Assembly (NCBI RefSeq): GCF_002752675.1
Contig: NZ_CP024608.1
Location: forward strand, 434,001-498,000
Direction: 5' to 3'
DNA: 64,000 bases
Source of the DNA: Massilia violaceinigra
Lineage (GTDB): Bacteria > Pseudomonadota > Gammaproteobacteria > Burkholderiales > Burkholderiaceae_D
In this document: piece by piece, positions 33,282-42,342 of the stretch
Layout: each line of letters begins with the position of its first letter
Numbering within the stretch: position 1 is the first letter of the stretch
The notes under the pieces: generated by a model
Told to the model about the DNA's origin: nothing
What the model saw: the letters and a program-made list of their open reading frames with translations, nothing else
Databases searched by the model: none
Program-made: the position numbers and the translations under genes

Positions 33282-34240
33282 TGAAAAAGCATCTTGTCGT
33301 CGCCCTGGCCTATGACGGCCTGTGCACCTTCGAATTCGGCTGCACGGTCGAAGTGTTCGCGCTCGAGCGTCCGGAACTGGAGGTGGACTGGTACGAATTC
33401 GCGGTGTGCGCGGCCGAACCGGGGCCGATCCGCGCCGCCGGGGGCATCGTCATCAGCGCGCCCTACGCGCCGCAACTGCTGGAGCGGGCCGATACCATCG
33501 TCATCCCCGGCTGGCGCGATCCCGACGAAGCGCCGCCGGCCGCCTTGCTGGCGCTGCTGCGCGCCGCCCATGCGCGCGGCGCGCGTTTGTGTTCGATCTG
33601 TTCGGGCGTGTTCGTGCTGGCCGCGGCCGGCCTGCTCGACGGCTTGCGCGCCACCACGCACTGGCGCTATGCCGACCGCCTGGCACGCCGCTATCCCGCC
33701 ATCGAGGTGCTGCCGGACGACCTGTATGCCGATGCCGGCCAGATCATCACCTCGGCCGGATCGGCGGCCGGCATCGACATGCTGCTCTATCTCGTGCGGC
33801 GCGATCACGGCGCCCGGGTCGGCAATCTGGTGGCCCAGCGCCTGGTGGTCGCCCCGCACCGCGAAGGCGGGCAGGCGCAGTATCTGCCGCGGCCCATGGC
33901 GCATGACGAGAAAGGACGCCTGACGCGCCTGATGGATTGGGTGCGCGTGCATCCGGCCGAGCCGCATACGGTGGCCAGCATGGCGCTGCGCGCGGCCATG
34001 AGCGAGCGTACCTTGCAGCGCCAGTTCCACGACGCCACCGGTTTCGGCGCGCACGAATGGTTGATCCGCGAACGCATCGCGATCGTCAAGGACTTGCTCG
34101 AAAACCCCGCATTGCCGCTGGCGCAGGTGGCCGAGCGCGCCGGTTTTGCCTCGGAAGCGTCGCTGCGGCATCATTTCCGCCGCCTGGCCGCCACCACGCC
34201 GGGCGCGTACCGGCGCCAGTTCGCGCGTGTCGCAGCCTGA
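33281..34240 (+). CDS. ftrA: GlxA/FtrA-type AraC transcriptional regulator
   Basis: This 319-residue regulator joins an N-terminal DJ-1/PfpI-like domain (nucleophile-elbow Cys in RLCSICSGVFVLAAAG near residue 107) to a C-terminal AraC helix-turn-helix pair. The second HTH reads LAQVAERAGFASEASLRHHFRR near residue 282. The layout matches FtrA/GlxA proteins, and the divergent rhodanese gene supports FtrA. The inducing signal is unknown; DJ-1-like domains often sense small reactive metabolites. Confidence 0.85.
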   Translation: MKKHLVVALAYDGLCTFEFGCTVEVFALERPELEVDWYEFAVCAAEPGPIRAAGGIVISAPYAPQLLERADTIVIPGWRDPDEAPPAALLALLRAAHARGARLCSICSGVFVLAAAGLLDGLRATTHWRYADRLARRYPAIEVLPDDLYADAGQIITSAGSAAGIDMLLYLVRRDHGARVGNLVAQRLVVAPHREGGQAQYLPRPMAHDEKGRLTRLMDWVRVHPAEPHTVASMALRAAMSERTLQRQFHDATGFGAHEWLIRERIAIVKDLLENPALPLAQVAERAGFASEASLRHHFRRLAATTPGAYRRQFARVAA

Positions 34241-34348
34241 ACGGCCGCGCTATCAATGGCGGATGCGGAACCAACATCGCCGACCATGATCAAAAAGGTT
34301 AGACTGGCCGGCTGGCGGCTGTTTGCGGAAATCTTTAAGGAGAATGCA

Positions 34349-34624
34349 ATGTGTGCGAGAGACTTTTTTATTGAAGAACAAGGCATGCGGGCAGAAGATA
34401 TTGATGTTTCCTGGCTTGGGAAAGGCAGCAAGCCACCGGCTGGGTTCGCTACGCAGGAAACCGGGGAACCGGCATTCGCGGACCAGTTCGGCAAAGCTGA
34501 GACGTTGCGCCAGTTCATCCTCGGTCACCTTCCGCGCATCCTCGTCATCGGCATGGTTCTGGTAGCGACGGCAGCCGCAATGGCGTCCGGCGACAGCGGC
34601 ATTCCCGCGCCTTGCCGGCTCTGA
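34349..34624 (+). CDS. Small hypothetical protein with one membrane segment
   Basis: A 91-codon frame starts at ATG 34349 with a perfect AAGGAG 6 nt upstream. The N-terminal half is polar and the C-terminal half contains a hydrophobic run (LPRILVIGMVLVATAAAMA) that could be a membrane helix. The first 150 bp are lower in GC than neighbouring genes. No family is recognised. A 147-codon frame on the other strand has no ribosome site and poor composition. The good ribosome site is the main support. Confidence 0.4.
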   Translation: MCARDFFIEEQGMRAEDIDVSWLGKGSKPPAGFATQETGEPAFADQFGKAETLRQFILGHLPRILVIGMVLVATAAAMASGDSGIPAPCRL

Positions 34625-34664
34625 TCCATAGCGGTCACCGGCCACGCCGCTTATAACCCATCGC

Positions 34665-35303
34665 TTATAACTGGTAATTCTTGCGCACCTCGTCAATCAG
34701 TAAATGCCGCGAGCTGCGCTCTTTTTCATGGGGCGCAAACTGGCCGCTGGCGGTGTCGAGCAGGTCGACAGCCAGAGTCAGGCATATCCGGTCGCGTGTC
34801 GACAGCGCCTGCTCAACGGGCTTGCCGATGATGTCGCGGATGATCAGCGTCGCCAGTTCCTTCGAGGCGATTTCCTCCGGCAACCCGGTTTTGGTGCATA
34901 TCCCATAGGTGCCCTCGAGGAAGTGGCGCCACTCTTCGCGCAGGTGTTCGTCCAGGCCCGCGCCGAGCTTGGGGTTGTCGGTGCACAAGCCGGCCGCCTT
35001 CAACTGCGTCAGCCGGGCGCGGTAGCGCTCGGCGAACACGCGGAAGGCGGCGGCGTCGCCGTGCAGCGATTGCAGCAGCCCGATCCACGAAGCGTAGCCT
35101 CTGGCATAGTAGGCCATCTCCTTGTGCTCCTCGTGCTGGCCAAAAAAGGAGTCGCAGCTCACGTCCAGGCGCAGCCGGTAGGATGCGCGCGGCATCATCG
35201 AGCGCCGCTGCAGCGCCGCCAGCTCTTCCGCATCGATGCCGGACACCGCCAGCAGCTGTTGCTCCGTGAAGAAGCAATCGCTCAGGTATCGGATCAGTTC
35301 CAT
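34665..35303 (-). CDS. Conserved hypothetical protein (DUF6058-like)
   Basis: This 212-residue soluble protein begins MELIRYLSDCFFTEQQLLAV. It contains a Tyr/Cys-rich central part (ASYRLRLDVSCDSFFGQHEEHK near residues 40-62) that resembles the DUF6058 family, sometimes linked with natural-product clusters. No such cluster is present here. It is predicted to be mainly helical. It is transcribed divergently from an ArsR-type regulator, with a palindrome in the 76-bp gap, which suggests that regulator may control it. Confidence 0.65.
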   Translation of the reverse strand: MELIRYLSDCFFTEQQLLAVSGIDAEELAALQRRSMMPRASYRLRLDVSCDSFFGQHEEHKEMAYYARGYASWIGLLQSLHGDAAAFRVFAERYRARLTQLKAAGLCTDNPKLGAGLDEHLREEWRHFLEGTYGICTKTGLPEEIASKELATLIIRDIIGKPVEQALSTRDRICLTLAVDLLDTASGQFAPHEKERSSRHLLIDEVRKNYQL

Positions 35304-35316
35304 GGCCCCCTCTTTC

Positions 35317-35335
35317 GTTAGTCGATACGGCTAAC
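35317..35335. promoter_or_regulatory. Palindrome in the ArsR/DUF6058 divergent promoter
   Basis: GTTAGTCG-ATA-CGGCTAAC is an inverted repeat with 8-bp arms and one mismatch, centred in the short gap between the two divergent genes. Its position and symmetry fit an operator for the adjacent winged-helix regulator. Confidence 0.5.
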
Positions 35336-35379
35336 TATACAAGCTTGTGCGGCCTGCACGGTTCGGCTACCATCGAACC

Positions 35380-36057
35380 ATGAAAGACGGACCCAACATT
35401 ATCGGCATTGCCGCCCTGATCGGCGATCACGCGCGCGCGGAAGTATTGACCGCCCTCATGTCGGGCATGGCCCTCACTGCCACCGAACTGGCCGACATCG
35501 CCGGCGTCACCAAGCAGACGATCAGCGCCCACCTCGCCAAGCTGGTCGATGCCGGCCTGCTCGCGGTGGAAGCGCAGGGCCGCCACCGCTATTTCCGCCT
35601 GGCCGACGACGACGTTGCGCAGCTGCTCGAATCGCTGATGAACGTCGCCTTTCGCACCGGCGCGGTGCGGCTGCGTTCCAGCCCCCGCGAGCCGGCCTTG
35701 CGCAAGGCGCGCGTGTGCTACGACCATCTGGCCGGCGAACTCGGTGTGCTGGTGTATGAGCGCCTGCTGGCGCATGGCGCTTTCATTCCCGATGCGGATG
35801 GCCTGCGCCTGACCGGCGCCGGCAGCGCCATGATCAAAGCAATCGGCGTCGACACGGCGGCGGCGGCCGGCACGCGGCGCGCCTTTTGCCGCACCTGTCT
35901 CGACTGGAGCGAGCGCCGCCACCACCTGGCCGGCGCGCTGGGCGACGCACTGCTGGCGCGCTTCGAGGAAATCGGCTGGGCCAAACGCTCGCTCGATTCG
36001 CGCGTGGTTGCGTTCAGCGACGCCGGCGAACAGGATTTGCGCCTCTGGCTGGCTTAG
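35380..36057 (+). CDS. ArsR-family winged-helix regulator
   Basis: This 225-residue protein has an N-terminal ArsR-type winged helix (LTATELADIAGVTKQTISAHL near residue 35, wing GRHRYFRL near residue 68). The longer C-terminal region contains RRAFCRTCLDWSERRHHLAGAL near residue 172, a pattern common in YdfH/ArsR relatives of this size. Metal ligands of the classical ELCVCDL type are absent, so it probably senses something other than arsenic. Its stop overlaps, by two bases, the stop of the converging pabB-pabC fusion. Confidence 0.85.
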   Translation: MKDGPNIIGIAALIGDHARAEVLTALMSGMALTATELADIAGVTKQTISAHLAKLVDAGLLAVEAQGRHRYFRLADDDVAQLLESLMNVAFRTGAVRLRSSPREPALRKARVCYDHLAGELGVLVYERLLAHGAFIPDADGLRLTGAGSAMIKAIGVDTAAAAGTRRAFCRTCLDWSERRHHLAGALGDALLARFEEIGWAKRSLDSRVVAFSDAGEQDLRLWLA

Positions 36058-37862
36058 GCCAGCACCGCCATCATCGGTCCGCGCAGCGCATTGCAAACCA
36101 TCAGGCCGGTGGCGCGCTCCAGCATCGCGCGCGTGACGATGCCTTCTTCCGCATCCCACCGGGCGTCGGCCAGCACCAGCGCGCGCATGATCCCGGGCAG
36201 CAGGCCGCACGCCAGGGCGGGAGTGCGCCAGCGCCCGTCGACCTGCACGAACACATTGCTGCGGCCTCCCTCGGTCAGTTCGCCGCGCTCGTTGAAGAAC
36301 AGCATATCGAAAGCGCCTTGCGCCTCGGCCGCGCGCCAGGCGGCGTCGTAGCGCGTGCGCACGCTGGTTTTGTGGCGCAGGAACAGATCGTCGGCGCGCA
36401 TCGCGTCCTCCGCCAGCAGCACGCGCACCGGCTGCGCCAGCGCGGCCAGTGCGCCGCTTTGCACGCTGAACGCGCCGGACGGGCCGAGCGCGAGCCGCAT
36501 GCGCGAGGCCACCCCGGGCGCCAGCGCGGCGCAGGCGGCGTCCAGCGCCGCGTGGGCATCGGCTTGGTCGAACGGGAAGCCGAAGTAGCGCGCCGACCGC
36601 GCCATGCGCGCCAGGTGCAGCGCGCGGTGGCGGCAGCCATCGTCGCGCGTGGCGTGCAGGGTTTCGAAGACCTCGATCTCATTTTGCAGGCCGGTCAGGA
36701 AGCGCGCCTTGAGCTGGCACTCGGCATATTCGTCGGCGGCGTCGCTGTCGTACACGATGCCGGCGCCCACGCCCATCTCGCCGCGCCGCGTGCCGCCGTG
36801 CTGCGCCTGCAGCGTCAGGGTGCGGATCGGCACCGACAGGCAAAAGTCGCCGATCGCGTCAGGCGTGGAAGCTGGATCGAACCAGCCGATGGCGCCCGTG
36901 TAGACGCCGCGCGCGGCCGGTTCGAGCTCGCGGATGATTTCCATCGCGCGCCGCTTGGGTGCGCCGGTGATCGAGCCGCACGGGTACAGCGCGGCGAAGA
37001 TGTCGGCCAAGGTAGCGTCCGGGCGCAGGCGGGCGCGCACGGTGGACGTCATCTGCAGCACGCTGGCAAAGCGCTGCACGTCGAACAGCGCCGGCACCTC
37101 GACGCTGCCGGTGACGGCGATGCGTCCGAGGTCGTTGCGCAGCAGGTCGACGATCATCAGGTTTTCGGCGCGGTTCTTGACGTCGGCCGCCAGCGCGCTG
37201 GCGCGGCGCGCATTCCCGGCCTCGTCGTCGCTGGCGGGGGCGGTGCCTTTCATGGGGCGCGCGACCAGCTCACCGCCTTGGTGGCGCACGAACAGTTCGG
37301 GCGAGAGCGACAGCACGGCGCCGCCGTCGGGCAGGGCGATCAGGGCGCCGTAGGGCACCGGCTGGCGCGCGCGCAGGCGGGCATACAGCGCGTGGGGCGA
37401 GCCGAAGGCGTCGAAGTGCAGGCGGTAGGTGTAGTTGACCTGGTAGGTGTCGCCGGCGGCGATGTAGTCGTGGATGCGCTTCAAGGCGTCGCTGAACGCG
37501 GCTTGGTCGACGTTGGCGCGCACGTTGCCGATACCGGCCGGGCCATCCTGCGCCGGCGCGTGCGCGGCCAGCCAGGCCGTCACCTCGTCGAATGACAAGC
37601 GGGTGCAGGTGTCGAACAGCAGCAGCTGCGCCAGCGGACCGGTGGCATGGTGCGTGCCGATGCCGAGCAGGTGCCCGCCCAGTTCATAACTGAGCACCGC
37701 CACCGCATGCAGGCCGCGTCCGAGCGCCGCCTGCAACTGCGCCAGCAAGTCCGGCCATGTGCCGGCGTCGTCGCAGCGCAAGGCACCCGCATGGCCCGTG
37801 TACAGGCGCGAACCGCCGCCGGTGGCGTCGTCGAGCAGGGCAAAGCAGTCCACGGGGTTCAT
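36054..37862 (-). CDS. pabB: Aminodeoxychorismate synthase component I fused to aminodeoxychorismate lyase
   Basis: This 602-residue protein combines two steps of p-aminobenzoate synthesis for folate. Residues 1-385 are a PabB domain of the chorismate-utilising family (signature CGSITGAPKRRAMEI; MKGTAPASDD). Residues 390-602 are a PabC-like class IV PLP enzyme with the catalytic Lys in FLRHKTSVR near residue 497 and ELTEGGRSNVFV near residue 535. The start at 37862 lies 14 bp after slmA and has a weak ribosome site, suggesting coupling to slmA. A separate PabA amidotransferase is still needed and is not in the window. Confidence 0.92.
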   Translation of the reverse strand: MNPVDCFALLDDATGGGSRLYTGHAGALRCDDAGTWPDLLAQLQAALGRGLHAVAVLSYELGGHLLGIGTHHATGPLAQLLLFDTCTRLSFDEVTAWLAAHAPAQDGPAGIGNVRANVDQAAFSDALKRIHDYIAAGDTYQVNYTYRLHFDAFGSPHALYARLRARQPVPYGALIALPDGGAVLSLSPELFVRHQGGELVARPMKGTAPASDDEAGNARRASALAADVKNRAENLMIVDLLRNDLGRIAVTGSVEVPALFDVQRFASVLQMTSTVRARLRPDATLADIFAALYPCGSITGAPKRRAMEIIRELEPAARGVYTGAIGWFDPASTPDAIGDFCLSVPIRTLTLQAQHGGTRRGEMGVGAGIVYDSDAADEYAECQLKARFLTGLQNEIEVFETLHATRDDGCRHRALHLARMARSARYFGFPFDQADAHAALDAACAALAPGVASRMRLALGPSGAFSVQSGALAALAQPVRVLLAEDAMRADDLFLRHKTSVRTRYDAAWRAAEAQGAFDMLFFNERGELTEGGRSNVFVQVDGRWRTPALACGLLPGIMRALVLADARWDAEEGIVTRAMLERATGLMVCNALRGPMMAVLA

Positions 37863-37876
37863 CGGTGTACGCGCGG

Positions 37877-38455
37877 TCAGGCCGCCAGCAACAAGGAAAG
37901 CTGGAGGGCCGTGCCCTCGGTCGGGTTGTGGCGGAAGCCGCTCTTGGCGTAGCGGTGCCAGCGTCCGACCACGTAGCTCACCAGCAGGCTGGCGCGGGCG
38001 GCGACGTCGGCTTCCTGGCCGTGTCCCTGGGTGACGGCCAGGCGCAGCGACTGCTTGCACGCCAGTTCGATCTTGTCGTAGAACTGGTTCATGCGCAGCT
38101 GCAGGCGCTCATCTTCGTTGACCAGGGCGTCGCCGATCAGCACGCGCGTCATGCCGGGATTGTTGGCCGCGAAGCCGAGCAGCATCTGCAGCACGGCGTG
38201 CGCCTGGTCGACGCCGCCCTGTTCGTTTTCGGCGATCTGGTTAATCAGGCCGAAGACGCTCGATTCGATGAATTCGATCAAACCTTCGAACATTTGCGCC
38301 TTGCTGGCGAAGTGGCGGTACAGCGCCGCTTCGGATACGTCCAGCCGTGCTGCCAGTGCCGCCGTGGTGATTTTCTCGCCTTTGGGCTGCTCCAGCATGG
38401 TGGCCAGAGCCTGGAGGATTTGCAGCTTGCGCTGGCCCGGCTTGGTGCTTGCCAT
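37877..38455 (-). CDS. slmA: Nucleoid occlusion factor SlmA
   Basis: SlmA is a TetR-family DNA-binding protein that stops FtsZ assembly over the nucleoid. The 192-residue protein has the N-terminal HTH (ITTAALAARLDVSEAALYRHFASKAQ at about residues 29-54) and the C-terminal dimer/FtsZ-binding region. The sequence style (YRHFASKAQMFEGLIEFIE) and the argB / nucleotidase neighbourhood are typical of betaproteobacterial slmA. It lies 28 bp downstream of the HAD nucleotidase gene and runs into the pabB-pabC gene. Confidence 0.93.
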   Translation of the reverse strand: MASTKPGQRKLQILQALATMLEQPKGEKITTAALAARLDVSEAALYRHFASKAQMFEGLIEFIESSVFGLINQIAENEQGGVDQAHAVLQMLLGFAANNPGMTRVLIGDALVNEDERLQLRMNQFYDKIELACKQSLRLAVTQGHGQEADVAARASLLVSYVVGRWHRYAKSGFRHNPTEGTALQLSLLLAA

Positions 38456-38483
38456 GTGTTCTCGATGAGGTGGGTTGACGATG

Positions 38484-39212
38484 TCAGCGCAGTCGATTCA
38501 TGCATCTCGGCAACTGAAGCACGGATTTTACTTTGACATCGACATAAGCGGGGCGTTTTAACTTTTTTGGCAACGGCGCAACACCGATCGGATCGGCCAT
38601 GCGCAGGTACTGGGTGACCCAGGCGGTGCGCATTCCCACCTGTTTGGCGGTGCGCAGGTTGGCCAGGGTGTCTTCGACCAGGATGCAGCGCTGCGCGGCA
38701 ACGCCGTGCTTGCGCAGCAGGCGGCGCAGCATCAGCTTGGACGGCTTGGGCCGCAGCTGGCCGTGCACGTGCATGTTTTCGATGGCGATGTGGTGACTGA
38801 AGTGGCGCCGCAATCCCAGATGGCGCATCACGTCGGTCGAATAGCGGGTCGGCGCGTTGGTCAGCAGGATTTTTTGTCCCGGCAAGCGCTTGAGCAGGCG
38901 CGCCAGCCCGCGTTCGTAGCGGATCATGTCTTCCAGCCGCTCGATGTGGTGGGTTTCGTGCAGGAAGTCGGCGGCGCTGACCTGGTGGTGCTTGATCATC
39001 CCGAGCAGGGTGGCGCCGTAGCGTTGCCAGTAGTCGAGGCGGGCGGCGTTGACCACGTCCGCGCTGGCGGGCGTAACGCCGTCGCCCAGCACGCGCGCGA
39101 TGAACACGTTCATGTTGGCGGTGATGGTGGGGAAAATCGCGTGCGAGGCGTTATGCAGGGTATTGTCGAGATCGAACAACCAGAGCGGGGCGGAGCGGGT
39201 AAGATTGGACAC
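38484..39212 (-). CDS. HAD-family pyrimidine 5'-nucleotidase
   Basis: This 242-residue cytoplasmic phosphatase belongs to the SDT1-like pyrimidine 5'-nucleotidases. HAD motif I is LFDLDNTLHNA near residue 12, motif II is ILLTNAP near residue 117, the Lys region is PKPSKLMLRRLL near residue 155, and motif IV is LVEDTLANL near residue 178. The start is GTG 39212 (VSNLTRSAP); the frame continues upstream but without coding character and into the divergent TraB gene. It is 28 bp before slmA, matching the arrangement in relatives. Confidence 0.88.
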   Translation of the reverse strand: MSNLTRSAPLWLFDLDNTLHNASHAIFPTITANMNVFIARVLGDGVTPASADVVNAARLDYWQRYGATLLGMIKHHQVSAADFLHETHHIERLEDMIRYERGLARLLKRLPGQKILLTNAPTRYSTDVMRHLGLRRHFSHHIAIENMHVHGQLRPKPSKLMLRRLLRKHGVAAQRCILVEDTLANLRTAKQVGMRTAWVTQYLRMADPIGVAPLPKKLKRPAYVDVKVKSVLQLPRCMNRLR

Positions 39213-39260
39213 AGGGGACCTGATTAAAAACGCAATAACGAACCAACAAGGAAATAAGGC

Positions 39261-40151
39261 ATGAGACGTCCGATTATAGTGGTGTTCCTCAGTTTGCTGA
39301 TGCTGGCCCTGCCGGCGGCATGGGGCGCCGAGCGCGGCGCGCTGTTCAAGATCAGTGGCAGCGGCCATACGATGCATTTGTTCGGCACCATGCATGTGGG
39401 CTTGCCGGAGTTCTATCCGTTGGAGCCGCGCATTGCCACCGCCGTGAAGGATGCCTCGGCGCTGGCGCTGGAAGTGGACCTGCTGCAGGACCCGGCCAAG
39501 CTGGGTGCGGCGATGCAGGCGCACGCCTTGCTCGCGCCCGGCAAGCCGGGCTTCCAGGATCGCTCGCCAGCCTTTCGCAAGCGCGTGGAACAGGCCTTGA
39601 AAAAGGCGAAGATCGATCCGGCCGCGGTGGCGCGCTTCAAGCCGTGGCTGGTGGCGACCACCCTGACCCTGGCCGAGTACGCGGCTGAGGGTTACCAGGC
39701 CGAGCTGGCGGTCGACATCAAGCTGGCGCAGATGGCGCGCGCGAGCAAGGTGCCGGTAATCGAGCTCGAATCGATCAGTGCCCAGTTCGCGATGTTCGAC
39801 CGCTTGGGCGCGGAGGAGCAGTGGAAGTTCCTGGAAGAGAGCGTGGACATGATGGAGTCCGGCAAGCAGCGCGCCGAAATGCGCCAGATCGTCGACGCCT
39901 GGGGCTCGGCGGACAAGGCCGGGCTCGATGCGGTGGCGGCCAAGGTCGAGAGCGACACCAGCGTATCCGGCAAATTCATGCAGAAAATTCTGTTGGACGA
40001 ACGCAACGGCCCGCTGGCGGACAAGCTGGCCGCTTTGCTGGTCAAACAGGACAAGAGCGTGGCGGCGATCGGGGTATTGCATCTGATCGGTAAGAACAGC
40101 GTACCGGCATTGCTGCGCGCGCGCGGGCTGAAGGTCGAGCGGGTGTACTGA
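39261..40151 (+). CDS. TraB/GumN family protein
   Basis: This 296-residue exported protein has a signal peptide (cleavage near AWGAE) and the TraB/GumN domain. The family motif HLFGTMHVG lies near residue 38 and the second conserved His segment AAIGVLHLIG near residue 271. These His/Glu residues resemble a metal-dependent hydrolase (Tiki-like) site, but function in bacteria is unproven. It is transcribed divergently from the nucleotidase gene with 48 bp between starts. Confidence 0.88.
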   Translation: MRRPIIVVFLSLLMLALPAAWGAERGALFKISGSGHTMHLFGTMHVGLPEFYPLEPRIATAVKDASALALEVDLLQDPAKLGAAMQAHALLAPGKPGFQDRSPAFRKRVEQALKKAKIDPAAVARFKPWLVATTLTLAEYAAEGYQAELAVDIKLAQMARASKVPVIELESISAQFAMFDRLGAEEQWKFLEESVDMMESGKQRAEMRQIVDAWGSADKAGLDAVAAKVESDTSVSGKFMQKILLDERNGPLADKLAALLVKQDKSVAAIGVLHLIGKNSVPALLRARGLKVERVY

Positions 40152-40193
40152 TCTGGATAGTGCAGAGCTTGGGGGAGGGTGCCGCGGGAGGAA

Positions 40194-40268
<75 letters not shown>

Positions 40269-40302
40269 GGTACTGTTGGCGGCTGATGCCGCCATAAAAA
40301 TT

Positions 40303-41229
40303 TTAGTGCGACCGGATCATAGTGCCAAAAGCCTGTTCGGTCAAGACTTCGAGCAGCAAAGAGTGCTCAATTCGTCCGTCGATGATGTGAACCGTGTTCA
40401 CGCCCGACTTGGCCGCATCGAGTGCCGATGAAATTTTAGGCAGCATGCCGCCCGAAATGGTGCCGTCGGCGAACATTTCGTCGATCTCGCGCGCCGACAG
40501 ATCGGTCACGAGGTTGCCTTTTTTATCTTGCACGCCGGCGATGTTGGTCATCATGATCAGCTTTTCGGCTTTCAGGATTTCCGCGATCTTGCCTGCGACG
40601 ACATCGGCATTGATGTTGTAGGCCTGGCCATCCTGTCCGAAGCCGATCGGCGAAATGATCGGAATGAAGGCGTCGTCCTGCAGCGCCTTGACCACGGCCG
40701 GGTTGATGGCATCGATTTCGCCGACAAAACCGATGTCGAGGAACTCGCCCGGGTTTTCCTTGTCGGGCATGGCCATTTTGCGTGCGCGGATCAGGCCGCC
40801 ATCTTTGCCGGTCAGGCCGACAGCCTGGCCGCCGTAGTGGTTAATCAGCATCACGATATCTTGCTGGACTTCGCCGCCGAGCACCCATTCGACCACTTCC
40901 ATGGTTTCTTCGTCGGTGATGCGCATGCCTTGCACGAAGCTGCCTTGCTTGCCGATTTTTTTCAGGGCGTTGTCGATTTGCGGACCGCCGCCGTGCACCA
41001 CGACCGGGTTCATGCCGACCAGCTTGAGCAGGATGACGTCGCGCGCGAAGCCGTGCTTGAGGCGTTCGTCGGTCATCGCATTGCCGCCGTATTTGATGAC
41101 AATGGTCTTGCCATGGAAATTGCGGATATACGGGAGTGCCTCGGCCAGGATCTGCGCCTTGATCTGCGGGGAAACCGCGGTCAGGTCGTCTTGATGGTCG
41201 GTCTTCAGTTTGGGCAAAGGAGCGGTCAT
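40303..41229 (-). CDS. argB: Acetylglutamate kinase
   Basis: ArgB phosphorylates N-acetylglutamate, the second step of arginine synthesis. The 308-residue protein has the amino-acid kinase motifs [11 protein letters not shown] near residue 44, [10 protein letters not shown] near residue 77, and [15 protein letters not shown] near residue 202. Length is slightly above the E. coli form and fits the arginine-sensitive class, which carries an N-terminal helix; feedback inhibition is inferred from that extension only. A perfect TATAAT lies about 60 bp upstream of the start. Confidence 0.97.
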   Translation of the reverse strand: MTAPLPKLKTDHQDDLTAVSPQIKAQILAEALPYIRNFHGKTIVIKYGGNAMTDERLKHGFARDVILLKLVGMNPVVVHGGGPQIDNALKKIGKQGSFVQGMRITDEETMEVVEWVLGGEVQQDIVMLINHYGGQAVGLTGKDGGLIRARKMAMPDKENPGEFLDIGFVGEIDAINPAVVKALQDDAFIPIISPIGFGQDGQAYNINADVVAGKIAEILKAEKLIMMTNIAGVQDKKGNLVTDLSAREIDEMFADGTISGGMLPKISSALDAAKSGVNTVHIIDGRIEHSLLLEVLTEQAFGTMIRSH

Positions 41230-41289
41230 GGCGGGTCCGAAAATGAAATTTTGCGAGATTTTACAGGCAACAGGGAGAAGCTTGTGGGC

Positions 41290-41317
41290 ATTATAGGGCT
41301 ATCTTGTTGTATTTTCA
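41290..41317 (-). promoter_or_regulatory. Possible argB promoter
   Basis: On the minus strand a perfect TATAAT lies at 41295-41290. The best upstream hexamer is a poor -35 (TGAAAA at 16 bp spacing). It would give a leader of about 55 nt before argB. Confidence 0.45.
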
Positions 41318-41482
41318 TTTTTGATCCGTTAGGCTGAGCTTAAATGAATCTCCTCCGCGCTCCAGCTCCGTTTCGCGGCGCCCGAAGCAGCGCACCAATT
41401 GATCAGGAAACATGCCCATGAATGGCATCGCCCGCACGTGTCTTCTCCCATTGTGGCTGACCTCGCCGGAAAGCGGCGCGCC

Positions 41483-41683
41483 ATGAGTACCTGCAGCCGC
41501 TGTGGGGCGCAGTTCGGCTGCGCCATGGCCGACGGCACAGCGGGGCCGTGCTGGTGCACGGAACTGCCGCCGGCGGTGGCGGTGCCGGTCGAGGGCGGCG
41601 CGGCTGCTTGCTGGTGTCCGGCGTGCCTGAAGGCGCATATCGAGGCGCAGCGAGCCAGTTTGGCCGAGCCGGCGCGTGAATGA
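41483..41683 (+). CDS. Cysteine-rich CWC family protein
   Basis: This 66-residue protein has eight Cys residues in the pattern CSRCGAQFGC...GPCWC...CWCPACL, the hallmark of the small Cys-rich CWC family. The paired CxxC and CWC motifs suggest zinc binding. Function is unknown. ATG 41483 is chosen because it directly precedes the conserved Cys region; the longer upstream frame is not conserved in style and the ribosome site is weak. Confidence 0.75.
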   Translation: MSTCSRCGAQFGCAMADGTAGPCWCTELPPAVAVPVEGGAAACWCPACLKAHIEAQRASLAEPARE

Positions 41684-41760
41684 GCTGGCTGCACTACCGG
41701 GAGATCAGGCTGGAACGCGGCGCAATCGTAGTTTCTCCGGATGTTTACCCCAAGGGGCGG

Positions 41761-42339
41761 TTAATCGCCTTCCTGGGGCGCTGAAGGCCTGGAAGCGGGT
41801 TCTCCGAACGCCGGTTTGAGTGTTGGGTTGGCACCAAGGCCGACTGCTTTCTCCGTGGTGGCCGTTAGTTTTGCCAGTCCTACATAGCCGGTTAGAATCG
41901 ACCCGACAATTGCCACCAAGGCCAGACTGGAGACAAATGCCGTTCCGATATCCTTCATCCAACCTCCGATCGTTTTCTTTTCGTCCAGTTGCGTCTGGAT
42001 TTCTTTCAAGGCTGACTGTACCCGTGCATCCAGCGTGGCAAATTTTCCTGACAACTCCGACTGGCAAACCTCAAAAGAGAGCTCAGCCAGCCTGTCTTTC
42101 AAGGCCTCTTTGATGTAGCGCGCGGCAATGCGGTTGCCATGCTGCCTCAAGTGTGTAATGTTCACATCCAGCATTTGTACCTGAACGAACGCCTCTTCTT
42201 CAGCCGCACAAGGCTGGCGCAGGTGAAAAGCATGGAACTGCTCGCGCCATTCAATCTTGCTGCGCTTATAGTCGGCGTAAGCTAATGCGCCAGATACGTC
42301 ATCCACACCGGAAACCAGGGTTGAAAACACGTGGCCCAT
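41761..42339 (-). CDS. Hypothetical protein with one C-terminal membrane helix
   Basis: This 192-residue protein has no recognised domain. Residues 1-130 are charged and helical, with heptad-like stretches around LDARVQSALKEIQTQLDEKK that may form a coiled coil. A single hydrophobic segment (AFVSSLALVAIVGSILTGYV) lies near residue 140 and a short polar tail follows. It starts 3 bp after the stop of a 62-residue gene on the same strand, forming a compact two-gene unit. The topology suggests a membrane-anchored cytoplasmic protein. Confidence 0.7.
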   Translation of the reverse strand: MGHVFSTLVSGVDDVSGALAYADYKRSKIEWREQFHAFHLRQPCAAEEEAFVQVQMLDVNITHLRQHGNRIAARYIKEALKDRLAELSFEVCQSELSGKFATLDARVQSALKEIQTQLDEKKTIGGWMKDIGTAFVSSLALVAIVGSILTGYVGLAKLTATTEKAVGLGANPTLKPAFGEPASRPSAPQEGD

Positions 42340-42342
42340 GTG

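Noticed and set aside
34253..34696. A 147-codon minus-strand frame opposite the small membrane protein candidate
   Set aside because: No ribosome site, high Arg/His/Cys content and no hydrophobic or domain features.
39213..40082. Upstream extension of the HAD nucleotidase frame
   Set aside because: It runs antisense through the TraB/GumN gene; the GTG at 39212 gives the family's normal N-terminus.
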